Notes: generated from the letters alone by a model not told the origin. Positions 23,542-32,243 are shown, numbered from the stretch's first letter. The stretch is DNA of 64,000 bases from Coralloluteibacterium thermophilum (GCF_042654365.1 NZ_JBHSGG010000007.1:47446-111445), one strand, 5' to 3'. Made by a program: numbers and translations.

Positions 23542-25818
23542 TCAGTCGGTCTCGGCCAGCTCGCCGCGTGCCTTCACCAGCAGGCTGTCGACCGCGCCGC
23601 CCTGGGTGCCGGTGCGGAAGATCGCCACGGCCTCGGCCAGGGCCGTCGCCTGCGCATCGAGCGCATGCGCCGCGGCGCTCGCTTCCTCGACCAGGGCCGC
23701 GTTCTGCTGGGTGGTCTCGTCGAGCTGGCTGACCGTGCGGCTGACCTGCTCGATGCCCGAGGCCTGCTCGGCGCTCGCCGCGGTGATCTCGCCCATGATG
23801 TCGGCGACGCGCTTCACCGAGGCCACGATCTCCGACATCGTCGCGCCGGCCCGGCCCACCAGCTCCGAGCCGGTGGCGACCTTGTCCACCGAGGCGCCGA
23901 TCAGGCCCTTGATCTCCTTGGCCGCGTCCGCCGAGCGCTGGGCCAGCGAACGCACCTCCGAGGCCACCACCGCGAAGCCGCGGCCCTGCTCGCCCGCACG
24001 CGCGGCTTCCACCGCCGCGTTCAGCGCGAGGATGTTGGTCTGGAACGCGATCCCGTCGATCACGCCGATGATGTCGGCGATCTTCTTCGATGCCTGCTCG
24101 ATGCCCTGCATGGTCGTGACGACCTCGCCCACCACCTGGCCGCCGCGCGAGGCGACGTCGGCCGCACCCATCACCAGCTGGTTGGCCTGGCGCGCGCTTT
24201 CGGCGTTCTGGCGCACGGTGGAGGTGAGTTCCTCCATCGAGCTGGCGGTCTCCTCCAGCGAGGCGGCCTGCTGCTCGGTGCGCGCCGACAGGTCCGTGTT
24301 GCCGGACGCGATCTCGCCCGCCGCCACGGTGATGGCCTCCGACGACTCCTTGATGCGCGCCACGATGTCGGCGAGCTGGTCGGCGGTGGCGTTGATGTCG
24401 TCGCGGATGCGGCCGAACACGCCCTGGAACTCGCCGGTCATGCGCTGGGTGAGGTCGCCGCGCGCCAGCGCGTTGAGCAGCTCCGACGCCTGGCCGAGGC
24501 TGTCGGCGTTGGCGTCGAGCAGCACGTTGAGGCGCTCGGCCAGCTGGCGGAAGAAGCCCTGCTTGTCCCCGGTGGCGATGCGCTGCGACAGGTCGCCGGC
24601 GGCCGCGGCCTCGACGATGCGCGCGACCTCCTCCTCGACCCGCACCTCGACGGTGCGGTCGCGCCACTCGACGACGAAGCCGAGGCGCTCGCCGTCCTCG
24701 CCCATGACCGGCGAGATGGACTGGCCGAACCAGGCGCCGCCGAGACGGATCTGCCCGTTGTGCACGCCCTCGAGCGCCTCCAGGTACACCGCGGTGCCCT
24801 CGGGGTCGGCGTGGAAGGTGTCGATGCTGCTGCCGACGACGGCGGACACGTCGAAGTCCGGCAGGTCCTTGCGGATCTCGTCCTCGTAGGTCGCGAGCAG
24901 GCGCTGGGTGGCACCGTTGCTGTAGATGATGCGGCGCTGCGGGTCGGCGATCATCACGCTGGTGCCGGAGTTGTCCAGCGCATTGCGGATGCGCAGGTTC
25001 TCGGCGGCCATGCGCTGGTCGCTCTCGATGCGTTCGCGCAGGTCGTGCTGCATGCGCTGCATGGCGCGCAGGAGGTCGCCGACCTCGTCGCTGCCGCTGG
25101 TGTCGATGTGGCCGTCGAGCTTGCCCGTCGCCACGTCGTTGGCGACCGCGACGGCGCCGCGCAGGTTGCGCGAGAGCATGGCGGCGAAGAACCAGGCGAT
25201 GCCGAGGCCCGCGGCGATGCCGGCGAGCAGGAAGATCACGGTCATCGTCAGCGAGGTGGCGTAGGCCCGGCGCGCACCGGCGCCGGCGGCCACGGCCTTC
25301 TCGTCCTCGGCGGCGATGATCGCGGCGAGCGAGGCGGTCGCCCGCTCGTGCAGGCCGCGGGTCTCGCCGAGGAAGGTGTCGATGGCGTCGTCCTCCAGCT
25401 CGTAGTCGATCATCTCGTTGACCGAGAGGTAGGACTCGCGGGCGGCGACCCAGTCGGCGACGAAGGCCTCGATGCGGCCGCGCTCCTCGTCGTCGCTGGC
25501 GATCTGGAGGAAATGCTGCGCCTGCTCCTCGATCTGCGCGTGCAGCGCGTCGGCCTGGGTGCGCGACTCGCGCCTCACCGTCTCGCTCGCGCGCATCAGG
25601 CCGCGGTAGGAGGTGTTGCGGTACTCGCCCAGCAGGGCGCGCAGCTCACCGCCGGCGCGGACGCTGGGGAGGGTCTCGTCGACCACACTCCTGGTCGCCC
25701 CGTTGAGCGAACTCATGCCGCTGAAGGCGACGATGCCCTGCACCAGCATCAGTGCGAGGACGATGCCGAAGGCCAGCATGAGCTTCGGCGCGAGCTTCAA
25801 GGAATTGAACCAGTGCAT
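23542..25818 (-). CDS. Methyl-accepting chemotaxis protein with periplasmic bundle and PAS domain
   Basis: A 758-residue receptor starting MHWFNSLKLAPKL. TM1 is about 10-32, a 4HB-type periplasmic domain 35-185, TM2 188-212, HAMP 213-265, a PAS domain about 280-400 (IRNALDNSGTSVMIADPQRRIIYSN ... WFGQSISPVMGEDGERLGFVVEWRD), more HAMP-like helices, and a 36-heptad-type signalling domain (AFQTNILALNAAVEAARAG). Unlike its neighbours it lacks the WQEF tail and ends ARGELAETD. The ATG at 25818 has a GAGGGGAG ribosome site. It follows the OB-fold gene, probably on the sigma-28 transcript from 26333-26359. The PAS ligand is unknown. Confidence 0.95.
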   Translation of the reverse strand: MHWFNSLKLAPKLMLAFGIVLALMLVQGIVAFSGMSSLNGATRSVVDETLPSVRAGGELRALLGEYRNTSYRGLMRASETVRRESRTQADALHAQIEEQAQHFLQIASDDEERGRIEAFVADWVAARESYLSVNEMIDYELEDDAIDTFLGETRGLHERATASLAAIIAAEDEKAVAAGAGARRAYATSLTMTVIFLLAGIAAGLGIAWFFAAMLSRNLRGAVAVANDVATGKLDGHIDTSGSDEVGDLLRAMQRMQHDLRERIESDQRMAAENLRIRNALDNSGTSVMIADPQRRIIYSNGATQRLLATYEDEIRKDLPDFDVSAVVGSSIDTFHADPEGTAVYLEALEGVHNGQIRLGGAWFGQSISPVMGEDGERLGFVVEWRDRTVEVRVEEEVARIVEAAAAGDLSQRIATGDKQGFFRQLAERLNVLLDANADSLGQASELLNALARGDLTQRMTGEFQGVFGRIRDDINATADQLADIVARIKESSEAITVAAGEIASGNTDLSARTEQQAASLEETASSMEELTSTVRQNAESARQANQLVMGAADVASRGGQVVGEVVTTMQGIEQASKKIADIIGVIDGIAFQTNILALNAAVEAARAGEQGRGFAVVASEVRSLAQRSADAAKEIKGLIGASVDKVATGSELVGRAGATMSEIVASVKRVADIMGEITAASAEQASGIEQVSRTVSQLDETTQQNAALVEEASAAAHALDAQATALAEAVAIFRTGTQGGAVDSLLVKARGELAETD

Positions 25819-25863
25819 CGATGACACTCCCCTCGTGATCGACTGCGCGCGAGCGCGCACAGG

Positions 25864-25891
25864 CGCCGGGCGCCCATGTGGACGCCCGGCG
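25864..25891 (-). terminator. Hairpin between OB-fold gene and PAS receptor
   Basis: A 12-bp stem (CGCCGGGCGYCC arms, one G-U pair on the transcript) with a four-base loop, nine bases after the OB-fold stop; no U tract. It could attenuate read-through into the receptor gene or stabilise the upstream message. Confidence 0.5.
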
Positions 25892-25899
25892 GTTGCTGC

Positions 25900-26277
25900 T
25901 TAGCGGATCGTCGCCAGCTTCACGTCGGCGGGGCCGGTGACCACGATCTCGGCGCGCGAGGCGTCGCGACGGATGTTGCCGACCACGCAGATGTCCTGGC
26001 CTTCGAGCGATTCCGGCGCCGGGTTGAACTTGGCGCGCTCGCTGCCGGGGATGCGGGCGGAGAAGGTGTGGCGCGGGAAGGCCCCGCCCATGTACAGGAA
26101 GGTCGGCTCGCCTTCCGAGTTCTGGGCAAAGCGGGCGCGCTCGACCTTGCCGCAGACCATGCCGTTCTTGCCGATGAAGCGGGACGCGTGCTCCGGCGGG
26201 ATCATTTCCTGGGCGCCGGCGCCGGCAGCGGTGGCGGCGAGGACGAGGGCGGCGAGGATGGAACGGGTGCAGCGCAT
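25900..26277 (-). CDS. Secreted OB-fold-like protein
   Basis: A 125-residue protein with a signal peptide (MRCTRSILAALVLAATAAGAGA, cleavage before QEM). The mature part follows the OB-fold pattern seen in small secreted proteins and next to nuclease-type modules: FIGKNGMVCGKVERARF, GEPTFLYMGGAFPRHTFSARI, RAKFNPAPESLEGQDICVVGNI, AEIVVTGPADV. Two cysteines (CGKV, ICVV) may pair in the periplasm. The ATG at 26277 has a CTGGAGA ribosome site and lies 48 bp after a very good sigma-28 promoter. Its place between two receptors suggests a motility-linked role, but function is unknown. Confidence 0.75.
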   Translation of the reverse strand: MRCTRSILAALVLAATAAGAGAQEMIPPEHASRFIGKNGMVCGKVERARFAQNSEGEPTFLYMGGAFPRHTFSARIPGSERAKFNPAPESLEGQDICVVGNIRRDASRAEIVVTGPADVKLATIR

Positions 26278-26332
26278 GACGGATGTCTCCAGACGAGGGG
26301 GGTTCAGGGGGGCGGACATGCCCACGCTGCCC

Positions 26333-26359
26333 TGATCGGCCGGAACGGCGCGTTCTTGA
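26333..26359 (-). promoter_or_regulatory. FliA (sigma-28) promoter of OB-fold gene and PAS receptor
   Basis: Minus strand TCAAGAAC-N11-GCCGATCA: one mismatch in the -10 octamer, exact 11-bp spacing, T-AAG in the -35. Confidence 0.85.
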
Positions 26360-26499
26360 GGGCAGCAGGCATGGCCGATGGAGAAACTGTGCGGGGGATC
26401 ACGCTCGCCGCGGCGCCACGCTGCCGGCGGTGGCCTCGCGTGGAGCGCGCGATGTCCGGGCGCGGCGGACCCGCAGCAGGCCCACCGGCCGTCGGCGAT

Positions 26500-28908
26500 T
26501 CAGAACTCCTGCCAGTCGCCGTCGATGTCGCTCAGCACCGGCTGGGGAGCAGCGGCCTTGGCCGCCCTGGCGGCGCGCCGGGCCGGCCGCGCGGCACGTG
26601 CCGACCGAGGCTCGGGATCGGCCTTGGGATCGGTCTTGGCGTCGGACGTGGCCACGGACGCGGCGGCGATCTTCGGCTTCGGGCCGGCGGGCTTCGGCGC
26701 TGCGGAGGCCGCTGCCCCGGCGAGGGCTTCGGCCTGCTTCCGGACCGGTTTCGGCCCGGGGGCCGGCGCAGGCTTCGCTGCCGGTTTCGCCGCCGCCTGT
26801 TCCAGGCGGAAGACCGCCACCGCCTGCGCCAGCTCGCCGGCCTGGACCTCCAGGCTGCGCGCCGCGGCGCTCGCTTCCTCGACCAGGGCCGCGTTCTGCT
26901 GCGTCGTCTCGTCCAGCTGCATGACCGTCCGGTTCACCTGGTCGATGCCGGAACTCTGCTCCGCCGATGCGGCAGTGATCTCGCCCATGATGTCGGTCAC
27001 CCGCTTCACCGAGGTGACGATCTCGCCCATCGTGGTGCCGGCGCGGTGCACCAGACTGGATCCCAGCTCCACCTTCTCGGCCGAGTCCTCGATCAGCGTC
27101 TTGATCTCCTTGGCCGCGTCCGCCGAGCGCTGGGCCAGCGCGCGCACCTCCGAGGCCACCACCGCGAAGCCGCGGCCCTGCTCGCCCGCGCGCGCAGCTT
27201 CCACCGCCGCGTTCAGCGCGAGGATGTTGGTCTGGAACGCGATCCCGTCGATCACGCCGATGATGTCGGCGATCCGCTTCGAGGATTCGCTGATCGCGCC
27301 CATCGTCGTCACCACCTCGTCCACCACCCGGCCGCCGGCCTCGGCCACGTCGCCGGCACCGACCGCGAGCTGGTTGGCCTGGCGCGCGTTCTCGGCGTTC
27401 TGGCGGACGGTGGAGGTGAGTTCCTCCATCGAGGACGCGGTTTCTTCCAGGCTCGCCGCCTGCTGTTCCGTGCGACTGGAGAGGTCGGCGTTGCCCGAGG
27501 CGATCTCCCCGGAGGCGGTGTTGATGGTCTCCACCGAGTCCTTGATGCCGCGCACGATGCCCGTGAGCTGCTCGACGGTGCGGTTGGCGTCGGCGGCCAG
27601 CCTGCCGAAGGCGCCTTGGTACTCGCGCTCCACCCGCTGGGTCAGGTCGCCCTCGGCCAGCGCGCCCATGATCCGGCCCACGTCGCTCAGGCCGGCGTCC
27701 GCCTCCTGCATCAGGCGGTTGAGCGCCGCCACCATCTCGCGGAAGGCGTGCTGGTACTTCGCCTCGTCGCCGCGGGCGGAGAAGTCGCCGCGGGCCGCCG
27801 CCGCCGAGAGCATGAGGATCTCGTCCTGGATGCCGGTCAACGCCGCCTTGGTCGCCTGCATGGCCTCGGTCACGCGCGCCTTCTCGCCGGGCAGCTGCGG
27901 CATGTCCTGGCTGAGGTCGCCGCGGCCGTACTGCTCGATCAGTGCCACCAGCTGCATCATCACCGAGATGTGCGCGGCCACCAGGGCATTGGTGTTCGCC
28001 GCCATCTCGCCATAGGCGCCGCGGAAGGCGGCCGCGTCGATGCGGTGACCGATCTCGCCGGCCTCGTGCCGGCGGCCCATCTCGAGCTGGGCGCGGCTGT
28101 AGTCCTGCAGCGTGCTCTGCATGCGCCGCATGGCGCCCAGCAGCCGGCCGACCTCGTCGCGCGCGCCGGCTGCGATCGGCTGGTCCAGGCGGCCCGCGGC
28201 CACCGCGTCGGCCGCCTCGGTGGCGGCGCGCATCGGCACCACGATGGCGCTGCCGATGATCCAGCAGAGCACGAACACGGAGATCACCACGAAGCCGCCG
28301 GCGGCGGTCATGATCGCGGTGAACACCAGCGCCTGCGCCTGCACGTCGTCCATGTAGATGCCGGTGGCCACCACCCAGTTCCAGGGCGCGTAGGCGGCGG
28401 CGTAGGACATCTTCTGCACCGGCGCGTCGTGGCCGGGCTTCTCCCACGCGAAGTCGACGTGGCCGCCGCCGGCGCGGGCGACCGCCACCTGCTCGCGGTA
28501 CACCGCGACGCCGTCCGGGCTGACCACGTCGCCGACGTCCCTGCCCACCAGGTCCTTGCGGAAGGGATGCATCAGGAGCGTCGGCCGCATGTCGTGGACG
28601 AAGAAGTAGTCCACGTCGTCGTTGGCGCGCATGGTCTCCAGCGTCGCCAGGGCGGCGGCCTGCGCCTCCTCCTCGCTGAGCTCGCCCGCCTCGGCGCGCG
28701 CCGCGTAGTGCGCGATCGCGCCCAGCGCCATCTCCACCTCGGTGCGCAGCACCGCTTCGCGGCTGTCGCGGAGGTCGACGTACTGGATGCGCGCCGCCGT
28801 CACCGCCAGGGCGACGACGCCGAAGGCGAGCAGGACGTTGAGCACGACGAACTTGCGCCGGATGGACAGGTCGCCGAAGGCCGTCTGGATCTTCTTGAGG
28901 AAGGTCAT
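26500..28908 (-). CDS. Methyl-accepting chemotaxis protein with single-Cache sensor and WQEF tail
   Basis: An 802-residue receptor. TM1 is about 19-40; the periplasmic part (42-195) looks like a single Cache domain (DVDYFFVHDMRPTLLMHPFRKDLVGRDVGDVVSPDG ... SYAAAYAPWNWVVATGIYMDDV), usually a binder of small organic acids. TM2 is about 200-222, followed by HAMP and HAMP-like helices shared with the receptor at 18305, and a 36-heptad-type signalling domain (IDGIAFQTNILALNAAVEAA). An Ala/Pro/Lys-rich linker leads to GDWQEF. The ATG at 28908 lies 126 bp after cheA, in the same unit STAS-cheY-cheA-mcp. Confidence 0.95.
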   Translation of the reverse strand: MTFLKKIQTAFGDLSIRRKFVVLNVLLAFGVVALAVTAARIQYVDLRDSREAVLRTEVEMALGAIAHYAARAEAGELSEEEAQAAALATLETMRANDDVDYFFVHDMRPTLLMHPFRKDLVGRDVGDVVSPDGVAVYREQVAVARAGGGHVDFAWEKPGHDAPVQKMSYAAAYAPWNWVVATGIYMDDVQAQALVFTAIMTAAGGFVVISVFVLCWIIGSAIVVPMRAATEAADAVAAGRLDQPIAAGARDEVGRLLGAMRRMQSTLQDYSRAQLEMGRRHEAGEIGHRIDAAAFRGAYGEMAANTNALVAAHISVMMQLVALIEQYGRGDLSQDMPQLPGEKARVTEAMQATKAALTGIQDEILMLSAAAARGDFSARGDEAKYQHAFREMVAALNRLMQEADAGLSDVGRIMGALAEGDLTQRVEREYQGAFGRLAADANRTVEQLTGIVRGIKDSVETINTASGEIASGNADLSSRTEQQAASLEETASSMEELTSTVRQNAENARQANQLAVGAGDVAEAGGRVVDEVVTTMGAISESSKRIADIIGVIDGIAFQTNILALNAAVEAARAGEQGRGFAVVASEVRALAQRSADAAKEIKTLIEDSAEKVELGSSLVHRAGTTMGEIVTSVKRVTDIMGEITAASAEQSSGIDQVNRTVMQLDETTQQNAALVEEASAAARSLEVQAGELAQAVAVFRLEQAAAKPAAKPAPAPGPKPVRKQAEALAGAAASAAPKPAGPKPKIAAASVATSDAKTDPKADPEPRSARAARPARRAARAAKAAAPQPVLSDIDGDWQEF

Positions 28909-29034
28909 GGCTCGCTCTACGGGTTCATCGGGAGGGAATGCCGGCCCGGCCGGCGGGCGCCGCGCGATGGCGGCATGCGGAGCGGGACGAAGGCGGCGCG
29001 CCGCAGGCCACGAGGGGCGAGCGGCGCGGGCGCA

Positions 29035-31023
29035 TCAGGCGGCCTCGGCGTGGGCGAGACTGCGCGCCACGTCGCCCACGTCGACGATGAGCGCGACGCG
29101 GCCGTCGCCCAGGATGGTCGCGCCGGAAACGCCGTGGACCTTGCGGTAGTTCGACTCGAGGTTCTTGACCACGATCTGCTGCTGGCCGATGAGCTCGTCG
29201 ACCTGCAGCGCAAGACGGCGGCCGTCGCTCTCCACCACCACGACCAGGGGCGCGGTGTCGCGCGCGGTCGGCGCCAGCCGGTACAGCGCGCGCATGTCCA
29301 GCAGCGGGATGTAGTCGCCGCGCACGCGCAGCAGGCGGCCGTCGCCCTGCACGCGGCGGATGTCGCCGGCGGCCGGCTGCAGCGACTCGACCACGAAGTT
29401 CAGCGGCAGCACGAAGGTCTCGCCGCCGACGCCGACGGTCATGCCGTCGAGGATGGCCAGGGTCAGCGGCAGGCGCACGGTGATGCGCGTGCCCGCGCCC
29501 TTGCGGCTCTCGATGGCGACGTCGCCGCCGAGCGACTGGATGTTCTTGCGCACCACGTCCATGCCGACGCCGCGGCCGGAGAGGTCGGTGACCTGGGCGG
29601 CGGTGGAGAAGCCGGGCTGGAAGATGAGGTCCCAGACCTGCGCATCGGTCGGGTTCTCCGGCAGGCTCATGCCGCGCTCGGTGGCCTTGGCGAGGATGCG
29701 CTCGCGGTCGAGGCCGCGGCCGTCGTCGCCGACCTCGATCAGGATGAAGCCGCCCTGGTGCGAGGCGTCGAGGGTGATGCGGCCGCCCGGCGGCTTGCCG
29801 GCGGCGACGCGCTCGTCTGGCATCTCCATGCCGTGGTCGATGGCGTTGCGCACCAGGTGCACCAGCGGGTCGGCGATCTTCTCGATGACGCTCTTGTCGA
29901 TCTCGGTGGACTCGCCGCGGGTCTCCAGCACGACCTGCTTGCCGAGGCGGCCGGCGAGGTCGCGGACCAGGCGCGGGAAGCGCTGGAACACCGAGGACAC
30001 CGGCAGCATGCGCACGCCGATGACCGCCTCCTGCAGGTCGCGGGTGTTGCGCTCGAGCAGCTCCAGGCCGGAGAGCAGATCCTGCGCGCGGCTGCCCTCG
30101 ATGAGCGCGCCCGACTGCTTGAGCATGGCCTGGGTGATGACCAGCTCGCCCACGAGGTTGATGAGGGCGTCCACCTTGGCGACGCTGACGCGGATGGTCG
30201 CGTCGGCGCCGGCGGGCTCGGCGGCGCCACCGCCCTGGGCCATGGGCGCGGCCGCTGCCGGCTCCGCCTCGGGCGCGGCGGCGGGCGCCTCCGCCACGGG
30301 CTGGGGCGCCTCCCCGGCGATCGGCTCCACGACCAGGTCGCATTCGTCCTCGACCCAGGCGAAGGCGTCGTCCACGTCGCTGCGCGCGACCGGGCCGATC
30401 AGGGCGAGATCCCAGGCGATGTGGGCCTCGACCGGGTCCAGTTCCTCGAAGGTCGGCAGGCGCGAGAGATCGGGATCCGCACGGAGCTGCCCGAGGCGGT
30501 CGAGCTCGCGCAGGATGCGCAGCGGGTCGTTGCCGCCCATGAACATGCCGGTGTGCGGCGTGAAGCCGATGCGCCAGCCCGCGGGCGGGGCGGCGGGCGC
30601 GGCCGCCTGGGGCGCCTCCGCCGCGGATGCCGCGCTGCCTTCCAGCACGGCGGTGAGGCTGGCCTTGACCGCGGCCACCGCCTGGGCGTCCTCCGGGCTG
30701 CCGCTGTCCACGGCCGCGAGCAGGCCGCGCAGCACGTCGACGGAGGCGAGCATGGCGTCGATGGCCGCGCCCGACAGCGCACGGCGGCCGTCGCGGATCT
30801 CGTCCAGCAGGGTCTCGAGCAGGTGGGTGAGACCGGCCAGCGTGGTCAGGCCGAAGGTCGCAGAGCCGCCCTTGATCGAGTGGGCGGCACGGAACACCGC
30901 GTGGATGGTGTCGGGCTGCTGGCGGCCGGACTCCAGCGCGAGCAGCCCCGCCTCCATCACGTCCAGGCCCTCGCGGCTCTCCTCGAGGAAGACCGCCTGG
31001 AAGCGCTGCATATCCATGTTCAT
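29035..31023 (-). CDS. cheA: Chemotaxis histidine kinase CheA of the receptor cluster (CheA-1)
   Basis: A 662-residue kinase: P1 Hpt domain with phosphoacceptor His in FRAAHSIKGGSATFGL, a middle domain at about 150-235 (IGFTPHTGMFMGGNDPLRIL) in the P2 position, an Ala/Pro linker, dimerisation domain P3 (VDALINLVGELVITQAML), the ATPase P4 with N box VHLVRNAIDHGME, G1 VGDDGRGLD and G2 DLSGRGVGMDVVRKN, and the CheW-like P5 (to VALIVDVGDVARSL). Next to cheY, STAS and a WQEF receptor it is the kinase of the E. coli-like (F7-type) system. It phosphorylates the CheY at 31079 and CheB. Confidence 0.96.
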   Translation of the reverse strand: MNMDMQRFQAVFLEESREGLDVMEAGLLALESGRQQPDTIHAVFRAAHSIKGGSATFGLTTLAGLTHLLETLLDEIRDGRRALSGAAIDAMLASVDVLRGLLAAVDSGSPEDAQAVAAVKASLTAVLEGSAASAAEAPQAAAPAAPPAGWRIGFTPHTGMFMGGNDPLRILRELDRLGQLRADPDLSRLPTFEELDPVEAHIAWDLALIGPVARSDVDDAFAWVEDECDLVVEPIAGEAPQPVAEAPAAAPEAEPAAAAPMAQGGGAAEPAGADATIRVSVAKVDALINLVGELVITQAMLKQSGALIEGSRAQDLLSGLELLERNTRDLQEAVIGVRMLPVSSVFQRFPRLVRDLAGRLGKQVVLETRGESTEIDKSVIEKIADPLVHLVRNAIDHGMEMPDERVAAGKPPGGRITLDASHQGGFILIEVGDDGRGLDRERILAKATERGMSLPENPTDAQVWDLIFQPGFSTAAQVTDLSGRGVGMDVVRKNIQSLGGDVAIESRKGAGTRITVRLPLTLAILDGMTVGVGGETFVLPLNFVVESLQPAAGDIRRVQGDGRLLRVRGDYIPLLDMRALYRLAPTARDTAPLVVVVESDGRRLALQVDELIGQQQIVVKNLESNYRKVHGVSGATILGDGRVALIVDVGDVARSLAHAEAA

Positions 31024-31078
31024 GGGCGAGGACCGTGCTGGAGCGAAAAGAGGGGCGGAGCGGGCGTGCGGGGGAGCG

Positions 31079-31444
31079 TCAGCTCAGGACCTTGCGGACC
31101 GTGGCGACCAGCTGCTCGGGGTTGAACGGCTTGACCAGCCAGCCGGTGGCGCCGGCGGCCTTGCCCTCGGACTTCTTGTCCGCGCCCGACTCGGTGGTCA
31201 GCATCAGCAGCGGGGTGAACTTGTAGTCGGGCAGCTGGCGCAGTTCGCGGATCAGCGAGATGCCGTCCATGTTCGGCATGTTGACGTCGGTCACCACCGC
31301 GGCGAAGCGCTGTCCCTTGGCGCGATCGAGGGCGACGAGCCCGTCCTCGGCCTCGGTCACGTCGAAGCCCTGACTGGTGAGCGCGAACGCCACCATCTGG
31401 CGCATCGAGGTGGAGTCGTCGACGACGAGGATCTTGGAACTCAT
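31079..31444 (-). CDS. cheY: CheY-like single receiver domain
   Basis: A 121-residue receiver with acidic pair in VVDDSTSMRQMV, phosphoacceptor Asp in AVVTDVNMPNMDG, Thr in LMLTTES and Lys in WLVKPFN. Its ATG overlaps the STAS stop (ATGA) and it precedes cheA by 55 bp. It is distinct from the flagellar CheY at 38228 and is probably the output or phosphate sink of the CheA-1 system. Confidence 0.94.
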   Translation of the reverse strand: MSSKILVVDDSTSMRQMVAFALTSQGFDVTEAEDGLVALDRAKGQRFAAVVTDVNMPNMDGISLIRELRQLPDYKFTPLLMLTTESGADKKSEGKAAGATGWLVKPFNPEQLVATVRKVLS

Positions 31445-31746
31445 GCAGGTTGCTCCGTAGCGGAAGTCGGTTCGGCGGCGTCGAGGCCGAGGTGTGAGGC
31501 CAGTCCGAGCAGGCGCGCGGCCTCGCGCAACGGCGCGGCCGCGGACTGGAAGTCGGTGCGCAGCCCCGCCTCGCGGCGGTCGCGCACGAAGGCCACCAGG
31601 AGCTGCAGCGACGCGGTGTGGACCCGCTCGACATGCTCGGCGTCCAGCACCACGCCGGTCTCGCTCGCCAGGTGCGCCGACAGCCGGGCCTTGAGCTCGG
31701 CCGCGCTCTCGATGCCCAGATCGGCGCCCAGTTCCACTGCTGTCAT
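31441..31746 (-). CDS. STAS-domain protein of the chemotaxis operon
   Basis: A 101-residue protein with a STAS fold pattern: GIESAAELKARLSAHLASETGVVLDAEHVERVHTASLQLLVAFVRDRREAGL in outline, with the Ser of TASLQLL where SpoIIAA-type proteins are phosphorylated. First gene of the unit STAS-cheY-cheA-mcp, as in other F7-type clusters. The ATG at 31746 is used; a GTG lies one codon upstream. It starts 30 bp from a very good sigma-28 promoter. Partner unknown. Confidence 0.88.
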   Translation of the reverse strand: MTAVELGADLGIESAAELKARLSAHLASETGVVLDAEHVERVHTASLQLLVAFVRDRREAGLRTDFQSAAAPLREAARLLGLASHLGLDAAEPTSATEQPA

Positions 31747-31775
31747 CACACGCTCGAAGGTGGGGGATGCAGGGG

Positions 31776-31802
31776 GTATCGGCGGGCTGGGGAGGAACTT
31801 TA
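31776..31802 (-). promoter_or_regulatory. FliA (sigma-28) promoter of STAS-cheY-cheA-mcp
   Basis: Minus strand TAAAGTTC-N11-GCCGATAC: 7/8 match to TAAAGTTT and 7/8 to GCCGATAA with exact spacing. The -35 abuts the G-rich tandem repeat at 31803. Confidence 0.9.
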
Positions 31803-31971
31803 GGGGCCCGGGCCTGGGGCCTGGGGCCTGGGGCCTGGGCCTGGGCCTGGGCCTGGGCCTGGGCCTGGAGCCTGGGGCTTGGGGCTTGGGGCTTGGGGCT
31901 TGGGGCTTGGCGCTTGGCGCTTGGCGCTGGGCGCTGGGGGCTGGGGGCTGGGGGAACGGGGAACGGGGAAC
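31803..31971. repeat. G-rich hexa/heptanucleotide tandem repeats
   Basis: Runs of GGGCCTG (about ten units), then GGGCTTG (about five), GCGCTTG, GGGGCT and GGGGAAC. Every block has repeated G3-G4 tracts and could form G-quadruplexes. It begins directly behind the -35 box of the STAS-cheY-cheA promoter. Open frames through it are artefacts. Confidence 0.85.
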
Positions 31972-32027
31972 GGGGAACGGGAGGATGTCACTGGGGCGCG
32001 AGGCGTCGCCGGATCACCTTGCCCCCC

Positions 32028-32116
32028 GTAGGAGCGACTTCAGTCGCGACCGGCGCGGTTCGGCCGGCTGGGTGAAGGGCATTGGAGGCCCCGGTCGCGA
32101 CTGAAGTCGCTCCTAC
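32028..32116. repeat. Inverted pair of GTAGGAGCGACTTCAGTCG repeats
   Basis: A 26-bp unit (32028-32053, beginning GTAGGAGCGACTTCAGTCG) and its exact inverse (32091-32116) flank 37 bp, forming a cruciform-capable element of BIME/REP type. Related copies: 32244-32269 (inverted, diverged), 44187-44220 and 44303-44328. Confidence 0.85.
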
Positions 32117-32243
32117 AGATCCAGAGGCCCGTGTGGGTGGCAGCACGCTCCGGGTCCCGGTCCCGTTCCCGCTCCACCCTTCGCGCTTTACCGGCATGGA
32201 TGTCGGATCCGCCCCCCAGGCAGCGCACGCCCCACTGTCCCGG

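Noticed and set aside
31767..32075. Glycine/tryptophan-rich small ORFs in the G-rich repeat
   Set aside because: Translations of GGGCCTG/GGGCTTG microsatellites on both strands; no start signals.
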